Source: an uncultured Merdimonas sp. (lineage in GTDB: Bacteria; Bacillota; Clostridia; Lachnospirales; Lachnospiraceae). From it: a stretch of DNA of 37,425 nucleotides. Below, one piece after another: positions 14,831 to 23,286 of the stretch. Positions within the stretch are counted from its first letter, which is position 1. Each line of letters opens with the position of its first letter. The notes under the pieces were generated by a model. It did not search any database, was not told the origin of the DNA, and worked only from the letters and a program-made list of their open reading frames with translations. The position numbers and the translations under genes are program-made. Location of the stretch: NCBI GenBank assembly GCA_944375725.1, contig CALWAZ010000044.1:1-37425 (forward strand), in the 5' to 3' direction.

Positions 14831-17215
14831 ATGAACAGAAAAGCATATCAGACACTTGAATTTTATAAAATCACAGAACGGCTGGCCGGACACGCCGCAA
14901 GCGCCGGCGGCCGGAAGCGCTGCATGGAGCTTGAGCCCATGCAGAATATTGACGATATCAACCGGGCCCAGTCCGAGACAGCAGACGCACTGAGCCGCAT
15001 CTACCGGCGGGGCGGCCTGTATCTGGCCGGCGCGAAGGATGTGCGTCCTTCCTTAAAACGCCTGGAGGTGGGAAGCTCCTTAAATATCCTGGAGCTTCTG
15101 GATATCTGCACCCTTCTTGAGACAGCCGGAAAGGCAAAGCAGTACGGACGCCAGAATGAAGAACGGGAGGAGCAGCCCGACACGCTGGACCCCCTTTTCT
15201 CTGCCCTGGAGCCCTGCACGCCGCTGACCCAGGAAATCCGCCGCTGCATTCTTTCTGAGGAGGAAATCAGCGACGACGCAAGCCCCGCCTTAAGAAGCGT
15301 GCGCCGTTCCATCCGCACAGCCAATGACCGGATTCATTCCACCCTTTCAGGCATGGTAAACGGTTCTGCCCGAACCTATCTGCAGGACGCGGTAATCACT
15401 CAGCGGAACGGGCGGTACTGTATCCCTGTCAAGGCAGAATACAGAAGCCAGGTGCCCGGCATGATCCACGATCAGTCCTCCACCGGTTCCACGCTGTTTG
15501 TGGAACCCATGGCAGTGGTCCGCCTGAATAATGATTTGAAGGAACTGTATTTAAAAGAGCAGGAAGAAATCGAGCATGTTCTCGAGACCTTGAGCAGCCA
15601 GGCTGCCTCCTGCACGGAAGCTCTGGCTCAGGACTATGAGATCCTGACGGAGCTGGATTTCATCTTTGCCAAAGGAAGCCTTGCAAAGGAAATGAAGGCC
15701 ACCTGCCCTGTATTCAACGAAAAGCGGCAGCTCCTCATTAAGGAAGGCCGCCACCCGCTGCTGGATCCGGCGAAGGTAGTCCCCGTGACGATCCGCCTGG
15801 GAGAAGATTATGATCTGCTGATTGTGACAGGACCAAACACCGGAGGAAAGACGGTTTCCTTAAAAACCACGGGTCTTCTGACCCTTATGGGCCAGGCCGG
15901 CCTGCACATCCCGGCTGCCCGGAATTCACAGCTTGCGGTTTTTGATGAGGTATACGCGGACATTGGCGATGAACAGAGCATCGAGCAGTCCTTAAGTACC
16001 TTTTCTTCTCATATGACAAATATTATCCGGATTCTGAAAGAGGCCTCTTTAAATTCGCTGGTCCTCTTTGATGAGCTCTGCGCCGGAACTGATCCCACAG
16101 AGGGCGCTGCCCTGGCCATCGCGATTCTTTCCCACCTGCACAAGATGGGCATCCGCACTATGGCCACCACCCATTACAGTGAGCTGAAGGTCTTTGCTCT
16201 TTCCACTGCCGGGGTGGAAAACGCCTGCTGTGAATTTGATGTGGAGACCTTAAGCCCCACTTACCGGCTGCTCATCGGAATCCCCGGGAAGAGCAATGCT
16301 TTTGCCATCTCTTCCAAGCTGGGACTCCCCGGCTATCTCATCGAAGACGCCCGGAGCCATTTGAGCGAGCAGAACGAAAGCTTTGAGGATCTGCTGGCCG
16401 ATCTGGAACACAGCCGCCGGACCATCGAGCAGGAACAGGAAGAAATCCGGGAACACAAGGAAGAGATCCGCTCTCTGAAGGAAGCTCTTGAAAAGAAGCA
16501 GGAGAAGCTGGATACTCAGAGAGACCGTATCTTACGGGAAGCAAATGAACAGGCAAGAAAGATCCTTCAGGAGGCCAAGGATTACGCAGACCAGACCATG
16601 AAGGATTTCCATAAATTCGGAAAAGCCGGCATCTCCGCCAGTGAAATGGAGGCAGAACGGGCCCGCCTGCGGGAACGCATCAAAAAGACAGAAAAGCATC
16701 TGTCTGCCCCCCAGGAAAAGAAGCCGAAGCGCGCGCTGAAGCCTTCCGATCTGCATCTGGGAGATACTGTCCGTGTGCTGAGCCTGAATCTGCAGGGAAC
16801 CGTCAGCTCCCTGCCTGACGCAAGAGGCAATCTCTTTGTGCAGATGGGAATTCTGCGCTCTCAGGTAAAGCTTTCTGATCTGGAGCTGGTGGAAGAGGCA
16901 GTTATCACCTCAAAGCAGTTCCAGAAAAGCAGTACCGGAAAGATTAAGATGAGCAAATCTGCCAGCGTCAGCACAGAGATCAATCTCATCGGCATGACTG
17001 TAGACGAGGCTCTCGCTCATCTGGACAAATATCTGGATGACGCCTATCTGGCCCATCTTCCTTCCGTGCGCATCGTGCACGGCAAAGGCACCGGCGCCCT
17101 CAGAAAGGCTGTCCAGGGCCTTCTGAAGCGGAACAAATACGTGAAATCTTACCGCCTTGGAGAGTTCGGCGAAGGAGATGCCGGAGTCACCATCGCGACC
17201 TTTAAACAGGAGTGA
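14831..17215 (+). CDS. mutS2: Endonuclease/ribosome-rescue ATPase MutS2
   Basis: 794 aa, typical length. MutS-like core domain and clamp (1-290), ABC-type ATPase with Walker A GPNTGGKT (about 340-347) and Walker B LVLFDELCAGTDPTEG, long coiled coil (about 515-620), KOW-like segment (about 640-700) and a C-terminal Smr domain with VRIVHGKGTGALR. Family members suppress homologous recombination or split collided ribosomes. In the Smr domain the usual LDLRG motif reads INLIG, so the acidic residue tied to nuclease activity is absent. The start follows the family N-terminus (MNRKAYQTLEFYKI); an upstream GTG frame at 14771 would run through the promoter. No ribosome binding site is visible. First gene before a two-component pair 7 bp downstream. 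Confidence 0.95.
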   Translation: MNRKAYQTLEFYKITERLAGHAASAGGRKRCMELEPMQNIDDINRAQSETADALSRIYRRGGLYLAGAKDVRPSLKRLEVGSSLNILELLDICTLLETAGKAKQYGRQNEEREEQPDTLDPLFSALEPCTPLTQEIRRCILSEEEISDDASPALRSVRRSIRTANDRIHSTLSGMVNGSARTYLQDAVITQRNGRYCIPVKAEYRSQVPGMIHDQSSTGSTLFVEPMAVVRLNNDLKELYLKEQEEIEHVLETLSSQAASCTEALAQDYEILTELDFIFAKGSLAKEMKATCPVFNEKRQLLIKEGRHPLLDPAKVVPVTIRLGEDYDLLIVTGPNTGGKTVSLKTTGLLTLMGQAGLHIPAARNSQLAVFDEVYADIGDEQSIEQSLSTFSSHMTNIIRILKEASLNSLVLFDELCAGTDPTEGAALAIAILSHLHKMGIRTMATTHYSELKVFALSTAGVENACCEFDVETLSPTYRLLIGIPGKSNAFAISSKLGLPGYLIEDARSHLSEQNESFEDLLADLEHSRRTIEQEQEEIREHKEEIRSLKEALEKKQEKLDTQRDRILREANEQARKILQEAKDYADQTMKDFHKFGKAGISASEMEAERARLRERIKKTEKHLSAPQEKKPKRALKPSDLHLGDTVRVLSLNLQGTVSSLPDARGNLFVQMGILRSQVKLSDLELVEEAVITSKQFQKSSTGKIKMSKSASVSTEINLIGMTVDEALAHLDKYLDDAYLAHLPSVRIVHGKGTGALRKAVQGLLKRNKYVKSYRLGEFGEGDAGVTIATFKQE

Positions 17216-17222
17216 TCAAAGA

Positions 17223-17924
17223 ATGGCAGCAAAGCAGAAAATCTTAATCGTCGATGACGATGCAAATATCGCAGAGCTTATCTCTCTGTATCTGACCAAA
17301 GAATGTTACGAAACCATGATTGTAAACGACGGAGAGGAAGCCCTGTCCGTCTTTGGCACCTTTCAGCCCAATCTGATTCTGCTGGATCTGATGCTTCCGG
17401 GCATCGACGGCTATCAGGTATGCCGGGAGATCCGTGCCAAATCCTCCACGCCCATCATCATGCTTTCCGCCAAAGGGGAAGTCTTTGACAAGGTGCTGGG
17501 CCTGGAGCTGGGCGCTGACGATTATATCATCAAGCCCTTCGATTCCAAGGAGCTGGTGGCCCGGGTCAAGGCTGTCCTGCGCCGCTATCAGCCTGCCAAG
17601 CAGGAAGCTCCCAAATCTACCGCCAAGATCGTGGAATATCCGGATCTGGTGATCAATCAGACCAATTATTCGGTGCTGTACCAGGGACATCCCGTGGATA
17701 TGCCTCCCAAGGAGCTGGAGCTTTTATATTTTCTTGCCTCCTCTCCCAACCAGGTATTTACCAGGGAACAGCTTCTGGACCATATCTGGGGATATGAGTA
17801 CATCGGCGACACCCGGACTGTAGACGTACATATCAAGCGTCTGCGGGAAAAAATCAAGGATCATCCCTCCTGGAGCCTGGCTACTGTATGGGGAATCGGC
17901 TACAAGTTTGAGGTTAAAGGATAG
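17223..17924 (+). CDS. OmpR/PhoB-family response regulator
   Basis: 233 aa. Receiver domain (5-118) with acidic pocket D11-D13, phosphoacceptor D55 (LLDLMLPG) and K104 (IIKPFD). C-terminal winged-helix DNA-binding domain (about 135-230) with TVDVHIKRLREKI. The ATG at 17223 follows AGGAG by 10 bases; an in-frame ATG further upstream lies inside mutS2 and was rejected. The gene sits 7 bp after mutS2 and 6 bp before its kinase, so all three are probably one transcript. The signal and targets are unknown. Confidence 0.95.
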   Translation: MAAKQKILIVDDDANIAELISLYLTKECYETMIVNDGEEALSVFGTFQPNLILLDLMLPGIDGYQVCREIRAKSSTPIIMLSAKGEVFDKVLGLELGADDYIIKPFDSKELVARVKAVLRRYQPAKQEAPKSTAKIVEYPDLVINQTNYSVLYQGHPVDMPPKELELLYFLASSPNQVFTREQLLDHIWGYEYIGDTRTVDVHIKRLREKIKDHPSWSLATVWGIGYKFEVKG

Positions 17925-17930
17925 GCTGCC

Positions 17931-19355
17931 ATGAAGCATTCACTTTATCTTAAGTTCATACTGACCTATCTGGTATTTGGTCTGCTGGGCTTCCTGGTCA
18001 TCGCTACCTTCAGCTCCCGGATGACTCTGAACTACCTGACCGGGCGGCAGGCTGAAAACCTGTACCGGGAAGCCAATTATATTTCCACAAATTTTGTGCG
18101 GAGCTACTATTCTGACAGCCCGAACGCGGCATCTCTGGAATCTATCCACTCCCATTTTCAGGCTCTCGATACCTACCTGAACGCTTCCATCTGGCTTCTG
18201 AACGCAGACGGAACCCTTCTCGTAAATTCGGACACCAGCCTTCAGGATGAGCCGGATACGGTCATCGAAGATTTCGATCCGACGGATATGGGAAGCAGCT
18301 ATTATACCATCGGCGATTTTTACGGACTTTTTGATGAGGAGACTCTTTCTGTGGCCACCCCCATCACCTACAATTTCCGGCCCCGCGGATATGTGCTGAT
18401 TCACATGCCCATGTCTCTGCTCACTGCGGAACGGGACGGCATTCTGAATGTGATCTATCTGACCCTGCTTCTTATTTTTGCTCTGTCTCTGATGATACTG
18501 GCTGCTTTTACCGTCACCGTGTACTGGCCCCTGAAGAAAATCACCGAGGCCGCCCGCCAGTATGCCCAGGGCAATTTCAAATACCAGCCGGAAATCTATG
18601 GCGAGGATGAAATCGGCCAGCTGGCTGCCACGCTGAATTACATGGCCCATGAGCTGAACGAGACAGATGAATACCAGAAAAAATTCGTAGCGAATATTTC
18701 CCACGATTTCCGCTCTCCCCTGACCTCCATCAAGGGCTATGTGGAAGCCATGCTGGACGGCACCATTCCGCCGGAAATGCAGGAGAAGTACCTGAAAATC
18801 GTTCTGATGGAGACAGAGCGGCTCAACAAGCTGACCAGCGGCCTTCTGACCTTAAATTCCTTTGATACCAAAAAGAACCGTCTGGACATTACAGATTTTG
18901 ATATCAATACCCTGATCAAAAACACCGTCTCCTCCTTCGAGGGACAGTGCACCGCCCGCCATATCTCCATCGAGCTTCTGTTCGACGCCAGAGAGCAGTT
19001 TGTCTCAGCGGATATGGGAAAAATCCAGCAGGTCATGTACAATCTTCTGGACAATGCCATCAAGTTCAGTCCCAACGATACCAAAATCACCATTGAGACG
19101 ACACTGCGGCATGAAAAGGTCTTCATCTCCGTCAAGGATCAGGGCATCGGCATTCCCAAAGAGAGCATGAAAAAAATCTGGGAGCGCTTCTACAAAACAG
19201 ATTCCTCCCGGGGCAAGGATAAAAAAGGGACAGGCCTGGGCCTGTCCATCGTGAAGGAAATTATTACCTCCCACGGAGAGCATATCAATGCCATTTCCAC
19301 CGAGGGGGTCGGGACGGAATTTATCTTTACGCTGCCCCATGTGCATGAAGAATAA
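17931..19355 (+). CDS. Membrane sensor histidine kinase (PhoR/ResE-like)
   Basis: 474 aa. TM1 about 7-27, extracellular sensor domain about 28-170, TM2 about 172-198, HAMP about 198-248 (ending ALTNYMAHEL-like), HisKA with phosphoacceptor H258 (NISHDFRSPLTSIKG), HATPase with N box (MYNLLDNAIKFSPN), G1 (VKDQGIGIP), F box (IWERFYKTD) and G2 (GTGLGLSIV). All catalytic motifs are intact. It pairs with the response regulator ending 6 bp upstream. The extracellular domain looks like a dCACHE/PAS-type fold but I cannot name a ligand. Confidence 0.95.
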   Translation: MKHSLYLKFILTYLVFGLLGFLVIATFSSRMTLNYLTGRQAENLYREANYISTNFVRSYYSDSPNAASLESIHSHFQALDTYLNASIWLLNADGTLLVNSDTSLQDEPDTVIEDFDPTDMGSSYYTIGDFYGLFDEETLSVATPITYNFRPRGYVLIHMPMSLLTAERDGILNVIYLTLLLIFALSLMILAAFTVTVYWPLKKITEAARQYAQGNFKYQPEIYGEDEIGQLAATLNYMAHELNETDEYQKKFVANISHDFRSPLTSIKGYVEAMLDGTIPPEMQEKYLKIVLMETERLNKLTSGLLTLNSFDTKKNRLDITDFDINTLIKNTVSSFEGQCTARHISIELLFDAREQFVSADMGKIQQVMYNLLDNAIKFSPNDTKITIETTLRHEKVFISVKDQGIGIPKESMKKIWERFYKTDSSRGKDKKGTGLGLSIVKEIITSHGEHINAISTEGVGTEFIFTLPHVHEE

Positions 19356-19380
19356 GGAGCTGTTTTACAGCTCCTTTTTT
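19354..19380. terminator. Terminator after the two-component operon
   Basis: AAGGAGCTG (19354-19362) and CAGCTCCTT (19368-19376) form a 9-bp stem followed by a T-run on the plus strand. The left arm includes the last base pairs of the kinase stop codon, and the right arm lies in the final codons of the converging SIS gene, so the two genes overlap at this hairpin. Confidence 0.8.
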
Positions 19381-19970
19381 AATATCTCGCCAACTCCTCC
19401 GCCGGTATGAATTAGATAAAATTCTTCTTTTGTATATCCAGTCTCTTCCATTGCTGTAAAAGCCACCGCGTCGAAGGCTGAAATAAAGCACAGTGTACTC
19501 GCAGAGGAAATAATCCCCCATTTGTCCGGCTCCCGATCTATCTTAATCTTCAGCACGATATCTGCCTCTTTTCCAAGCTTCGACTCCTCGTTTTCGGTCA
19601 CCCCGATAACAGTAAGCCCTTTTTTCTTCGCTGCAGGAAGATAATTCAAAATCTCCTGAGTATTGCCGCTTTTACTGAGAAGAACCAGAATATCTCCCTG
19701 CTGCATGGCTCCCATACCTCCATGAATGGAATCCGCCGGTGAGAGAAAGAATGCAGGAATCTCTACTACACAAAGAGTATGGGCAATCCGTTTTGCCGCC
19801 ATTCCAGCTGTACCGCAGCCAGCCAGAATTACCTTTCTTCCATTCTTTTTTACAGCGCAAAATAACTCTGTAATCTGCGACAAAATCTCATAATCTATCC
19901 GGTCCGCTGCCCTGCTGATAGTCTCAGCTTCTTCTTTCATAATCTGTTTTAATCTGCTTTTTCTGTCCAT
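19365..19970 (-). CDS. SIS-domain sugar-phosphate isomerase-like protein (copy B)
   Basis: 201 aa. Single SIS domain of the KpsF/GutQ type without the C-terminal CBS pair. Sugar-phosphate loop AGCGTAGMAAKRIAHTL; FLSPADSIHGGMG; LLSKSGNT; VTENEES; C-terminal IHTGGGVGEIL, where KdsD-type isomerases and the paralogue at 26210 have HP instead of HT. KdsD enzymes interconvert D-ribulose 5-phosphate and D-arabinose 5-phosphate; here the reaction is unproven. The ATG at 19970 has GGAGGG upstream and follows the HD gene by 4 bp. It is the last gene of the sugar operon and roughly 45% alike by eye to the other SIS protein. Confidence 0.85.
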   Translation of the reverse strand: MDRKSRLKQIMKEEAETISRAADRIDYEILSQITELFCAVKKNGRKVILAGCGTAGMAAKRIAHTLCVVEIPAFFLSPADSIHGGMGAMQQGDILVLLSKSGNTQEILNYLPAAKKKGLTVIGVTENEESKLGKEADIVLKIKIDREPDKWGIISSASTLCFISAFDAVAFTAMEETGYTKEEFYLIHTGGGVGEILKKEL

Positions 19971-19974
19971 CTGG

Positions 19975-20502
19975 TCAGCCCTCCAATTCCAATCCACTCT
20001 GAAGGCTCAAAAGGCGGATCCCAGAAGATGTTCGGAACACATTTCTGCAAAAAATTTTTATCTGCTCTGGACTTTGTTCATTTTCATAGGAATTTACCAG
20101 ATAGTCTGCTTCCAGAAGAATCTGATAATCCATTCCCTCCACATGAGCATATGTATGATGATGTCCTACCAGCCAGCATACACGCTCTGTCAGCTCTTTT
20201 TCATATCCCAGTTCCTTCAGAAGTTTCTCTGCCAGAGGCGGTCCTTCCTCCTCCTGCTGTTTCCCTTTACAATGTCCATATTTTCCCAGGCAGCTTTTGA
20301 TTCCGATATCATGGACAAGCGCTGCTGTCTCCAGAATTTCCTGAGTACCGCTGTCCAGCCCCTCCATTTCTCCGATCAGTCTTGCAAAACTCCATACCTT
20401 CAGAAAGTGCTGAATCCGTTCTGCAGAACCCTGATCAAACTCTATCATTGCCTCCATCAATTTTCTATGTCTTAACTGTTTTTCTCTTACTGCTTCTGTC
20501 AT
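19975..20502 (-). CDS. HD-domain phosphohydrolase of unknown substrate
   Basis: 175 aa. HD-superfamily fold: IQHFLKVWSFARLIG supplies the first histidine, LVHDIGIKSC the HD pair, and VGHHHTYAHVEGMDYQILLEADYLVN the downstream metal and catalytic histidines. Members hydrolyse phosphate esters of nucleotides, sugar phosphates or signal molecules. The ATG at 20502 forms an ATGA overlap with the SDR stop and has GAGGGG 8 bp upstream; a start three codons earlier has no room for a ribosome site. The tight coupling to the SDR and SIS genes argues for a role in the same pathway, such as removing a dead-end sugar phosphate, but this is inference. Confidence 0.82.
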   Translation of the reverse strand: MTEAVREKQLRHRKLMEAMIEFDQGSAERIQHFLKVWSFARLIGEMEGLDSGTQEILETAALVHDIGIKSCLGKYGHCKGKQQEEEGPPLAEKLLKELGYEKELTERVCWLVGHHHTYAHVEGMDYQILLEADYLVNSYENEQSPEQIKIFCRNVFRTSSGIRLLSLQSGLELEG

Positions 20503-21299
20503 TTTTTCCATCCCCTCATGGGCTCCTCATAAAGTTTTTCCGGCATCCGGATCTGAACACAGCCGCCATCTACCGCCAGCGTTTCCCCAGTAATTCCATC
20601 ACTGTCATCAGAAGCCAGAAACAGCACGGCCGGGGCAATTTTTTCCGCCGTATTAAGCTCCGGAAGAGCTCCCATTCTCCGAAAGCTTTCCAGCACATAA
20701 TCCGGACGTTTTTCTCTATCTGTCACGGTTGTTCCTGGTGCCACCGCATTGACACAGATTCTATAGCCGCCCAGTTCCAGGGCCATAGCCCTTGTCAAAT
20801 TGACTACAGCAGCCTTCGCCGCACAATATACGCTCATTCCCCGTTCTCCGTAATAAGCGGCAGTAGAGGCAACATGAATAATCTTCCCAGCTTTCTCCAT
20901 CTCGATCATCTGTTTTGCCACAGCCTGGGACAAAAAATAAAGAGATTCCAGATACTTGCTGAGACCCTTTCTAAAATCGTTTCTTGTTACGGTAAGAAAC
21001 GCCTCGTTTTTCCACCATGCCGCATTATTTACCAGAATATCGGTTCCTCCAAAGGAAGCTTTCATCTTTTCTGTCAAAAGCTCAGGAGCTTCCTCTCGAT
21101 ACAGATCACAAAGGAAATAGTCTGCTGTACCTCCCGCCTCGAGAATTTCCCGAACCGTTTCCTCACAGCGGACTCTGTCGCGTCCAGTTACCATAACGCA
21201 GGCGCCTTCTGCAGCAAACAGCCTTGCTGCTGCTCGCCCAATTCCACTGCTGCTGCCTGTAATTAGCGCTGATTTTCCCTTCAATTTTCCTGCTTTCAC
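20499..21299 (-). CDS. Short-chain dehydrogenase/reductase (SDR)
   Basis: 266 aa. Classical SDR: NAD(P) motif TGSSSGIG (about 15-22), NNAAWW, catalytic Ser (HVASTAAYYG) and YCAAKAA (Tyr and Lys four apart), and a C-terminal VDGGCVQI. An Arg after the first strand (TGRDR) suggests NADP may be accepted. In this operon a likely job is interconverting a pentitol or related polyol and a ketose such as L-xylulose. Start is GTG at 21299 with GGGGAGG 6 bp upstream. Stop overlaps the HD gene. Confidence 0.9.
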   Translation of the reverse strand: MKAGKLKGKSALITGSSSGIGRAAARLFAAEGACVMVTGRDRVRCEETVREILEAGGTADYFLCDLYREEAPELLTEKMKASFGGTDILVNNAAWWKNEAFLTVTRNDFRKGLSKYLESLYFLSQAVAKQMIEMEKAGKIIHVASTAAYYGERGMSVYCAAKAAVVNLTRAMALELGGYRICVNAVAPGTTVTDREKRPDYVLESFRRMGALPELNTAEKIAPAVLFLASDDSDGITGETLAVDGGCVQIRMPEKLYEEPMRGWKK

Positions 21300-21340
21300 A
21301 CTCTGCCTCCCCGCTTTCGAAGTTCACGCTGTGTCTTCCA

Positions 21341-22318
21341 TTATACCGCTCCAGTCTGTGCTTTGTTCTTTTTTCCTCCACTGCGCAGAGTAACAGCGGC
21401 CTGTACCATAATCACAATCAACAGTACCGCGCCGACAACCACATCAGACCAGACTGCATCCAATATGTTCTGCATACTGAAAATATTGGAAAAGGAAGAC
21501 ATGATAAGGGTGCCAATAAAACTTCCCGAGACTTTTCCGACACCTCCTGTAAGCTTTGCGCCTCCCAGTACCACTGCCGCTATGGCATACATCTCATATC
21601 CTGTCCCGGCCAGAGGAGAAGCCACCCCTACACGTGAAGTATAAATCATTCCTCCGATACAAGTCAACACACTGCACAAAATATGCGCTGTAATCATAGT
21701 CTTTGGCACACTGACCCCCATCATATTAGCAGCCTCTCGATTTCCGCCCACAATATACATAGAACGCCCTATAAAGCGCCGTTTTAACACAAAAGCTACA
21801 ATCAGGGTCGCTGCCACAAACAGGAGCAGCGGAAGTGGGATAAGATTTCCAAAGGTCAGACGCCCCAGAGCCAAAACAGGCACCGGTATCACATCAATTT
21901 TATAGGTTACTTCATTACAGAACATCTGTACCAGTCCCCGGACAAACATCTGGGTCGCAAGCGTGGCTATAAAAGCCGGGATTGAAAGCTTTTCAATCAG
22001 CACTCCATTGATAAAACCGATTACAGCTCCCGCAAGAAGAGGAATAATAAATGCCAGAATAATATTGTATTGTGCCATATACAGCATCAGATATCCGGAC
22101 AGCGCAAATGCAGAAGCCACACTCAGATCAATAGAACCGCAAAGTACCACAAACGTCATGCCAATCCCGATAAATCCCATTAAACTGGAAGAACGCAGAA
22201 GATTCGTCAGATTTTCGGGAGATATAAAGGTTCTCTGTACACAGACTCCGATGATTAATACGATGATAAGTCCTACCAGAGCAATATTGCTGCTGAAAAA
22301 TGTTTTTACTTTATTCAT
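21341..22318 (-). CDS. Sugar ABC transporter permease 2 (RbsC/YjfF-like)
   Basis: 325 aa, eight or more hydrophobic segments spread over the length, BPD_transp_2 family. Conserved permease signature CGSIDLSVASAFALSGY and the cytoplasmic ATPase-contact region GGNREAANMMGVSV. The second of two ATG codons (22321 and 22318) is preferred because its spacing to AGGAGG is 7 bases. Together with the adjacent permease it forms a heterodimer, as in the E. coli YtfT-YjfF galactofuranose transporter. Confidence 0.92.
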   Translation of the reverse strand: MNKVKTFFSSNIALVGLIIVLIIGVCVQRTFISPENLTNLLRSSSLMGFIGIGMTFVVLCGSIDLSVASAFALSGYLMLYMAQYNIILAFIIPLLAGAVIGFINGVLIEKLSIPAFIATLATQMFVRGLVQMFCNEVTYKIDVIPVPVLALGRLTFGNLIPLPLLLFVAATLIVAFVLKRRFIGRSMYIVGGNREAANMMGVSVPKTMITAHILCSVLTCIGGMIYTSRVGVASPLAGTGYEMYAIAAVVLGGAKLTGGVGKVSGSFIGTLIMSSFSNIFSMQNILDAVWSDVVVGAVLLIVIMVQAAVTLRSGGKKNKAQTGAV

Positions 22319-22332
22319 CATTTTCCCTCCTT

Positions 22333-23286
22333 CTAGCGAGAACGCTTGCCTATGCCATGGAAATAAAGCGCCGCCAGAATAATGCATGCTTTCAGCATCA
22401 GAGTAACAGGATAAGATACATTATTCATATTGCACATCATGGTAATCAGCTGAAGCACAAATGCACCACAGGTTGTTCCCACAATATTAGGATATCCTCC
22501 GTCAATGGGAGTTCCCCCAATCAGCGCTGCCGCTATTGCATCAATCTCCATATCTGTACCAATAGTGGAGGGGTGGGCGCTGGATACCACTCCTGCCTCC
22601 AGCATACCTGCTGCCCAGGAAAGAGCTGCCGTAATCGCATAACAGAAAACCACAATTTTTACTGTATTGATTCCACAGTTTCTTGCGGCCACTGGATTAT
22701 TTCCATATGCCTCAATTCTGGAGCCCAGCTTCATTTTATTTACAATAATATACACTATTGCAACTGCAGCAATCAAAATAAAAAAATGTACCGGAATATG
22801 GCCAAAAACCGGCTTTGTAAAGAAGGCCGTCAGCCGTGGCGCTGTATAAGTCACATTTGCTGCGCCGCTTATTCCTTTCGCCATACCACGCATAGCGTAC
22901 CGAAGCGCCAAAGTTACCACCATAGGAAGAATAGCCAGCTTTGACACCGCCACCCCAGCCAGACATCCAAACGCAACTACCAATACAATGGAGAGTACAA
23001 TCAAAAGCGGAGACTGATGTACAATTCCCAATGCCGCCAGTACCGCTCCAAGAGCCATGGCAGAGCCAACCGAAATATCAATACCACCCGTTGCGATAAC
23101 CAGAGACATGCCAAGCGATACCAGGCAGATTCTCGTCACCTGTTTAAAAAAGTTATTGAAGGTAATCCAGCTCAAAAAATTATTTGTGGCAAATATATTA
23201 ACAACCAGCAGCACCAGAAATAAGATCAGAGCAATATGTTTTTTCAGAAATACCAAATCTAAATGAAAGCTTCTTTTCTCTGTCAT
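22333..23286 (-). CDS. Sugar ABC transporter permease 1 (RbsC/YtfT-like)
   Basis: 317 aa, polytopic BPD_transp_2 permease. Signature ATGGIDISVGSAMALGAV and GNNPVAARNCGI for the ATPase interface; IAAALIGGTPIDGG near the C-terminus. Its ATG overlaps the ATPase stop by one base (TGATG), so translation is coupled. Works with permease 2 and the RbsA-type ATPase to bring in a pentose or furanose. Confidence 0.93.
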   Translation of the reverse strand: MTEKRSFHLDLVFLKKHIALILFLVLLVVNIFATNNFLSWITFNNFFKQVTRICLVSLGMSLVIATGGIDISVGSAMALGAVLAALGIVHQSPLLIVLSIVLVVAFGCLAGVAVSKLAILPMVVTLALRYAMRGMAKGISGAANVTYTAPRLTAFFTKPVFGHIPVHFFILIAAVAIVYIIVNKMKLGSRIEAYGNNPVAARNCGINTVKIVVFCYAITAALSWAAGMLEAGVVSSAHPSTIGTDMEIDAIAAALIGGTPIDGGYPNIVGTTCGAFVLQLITMMCNMNNVSYPVTLMLKACIILAALYFHGIGKRSR

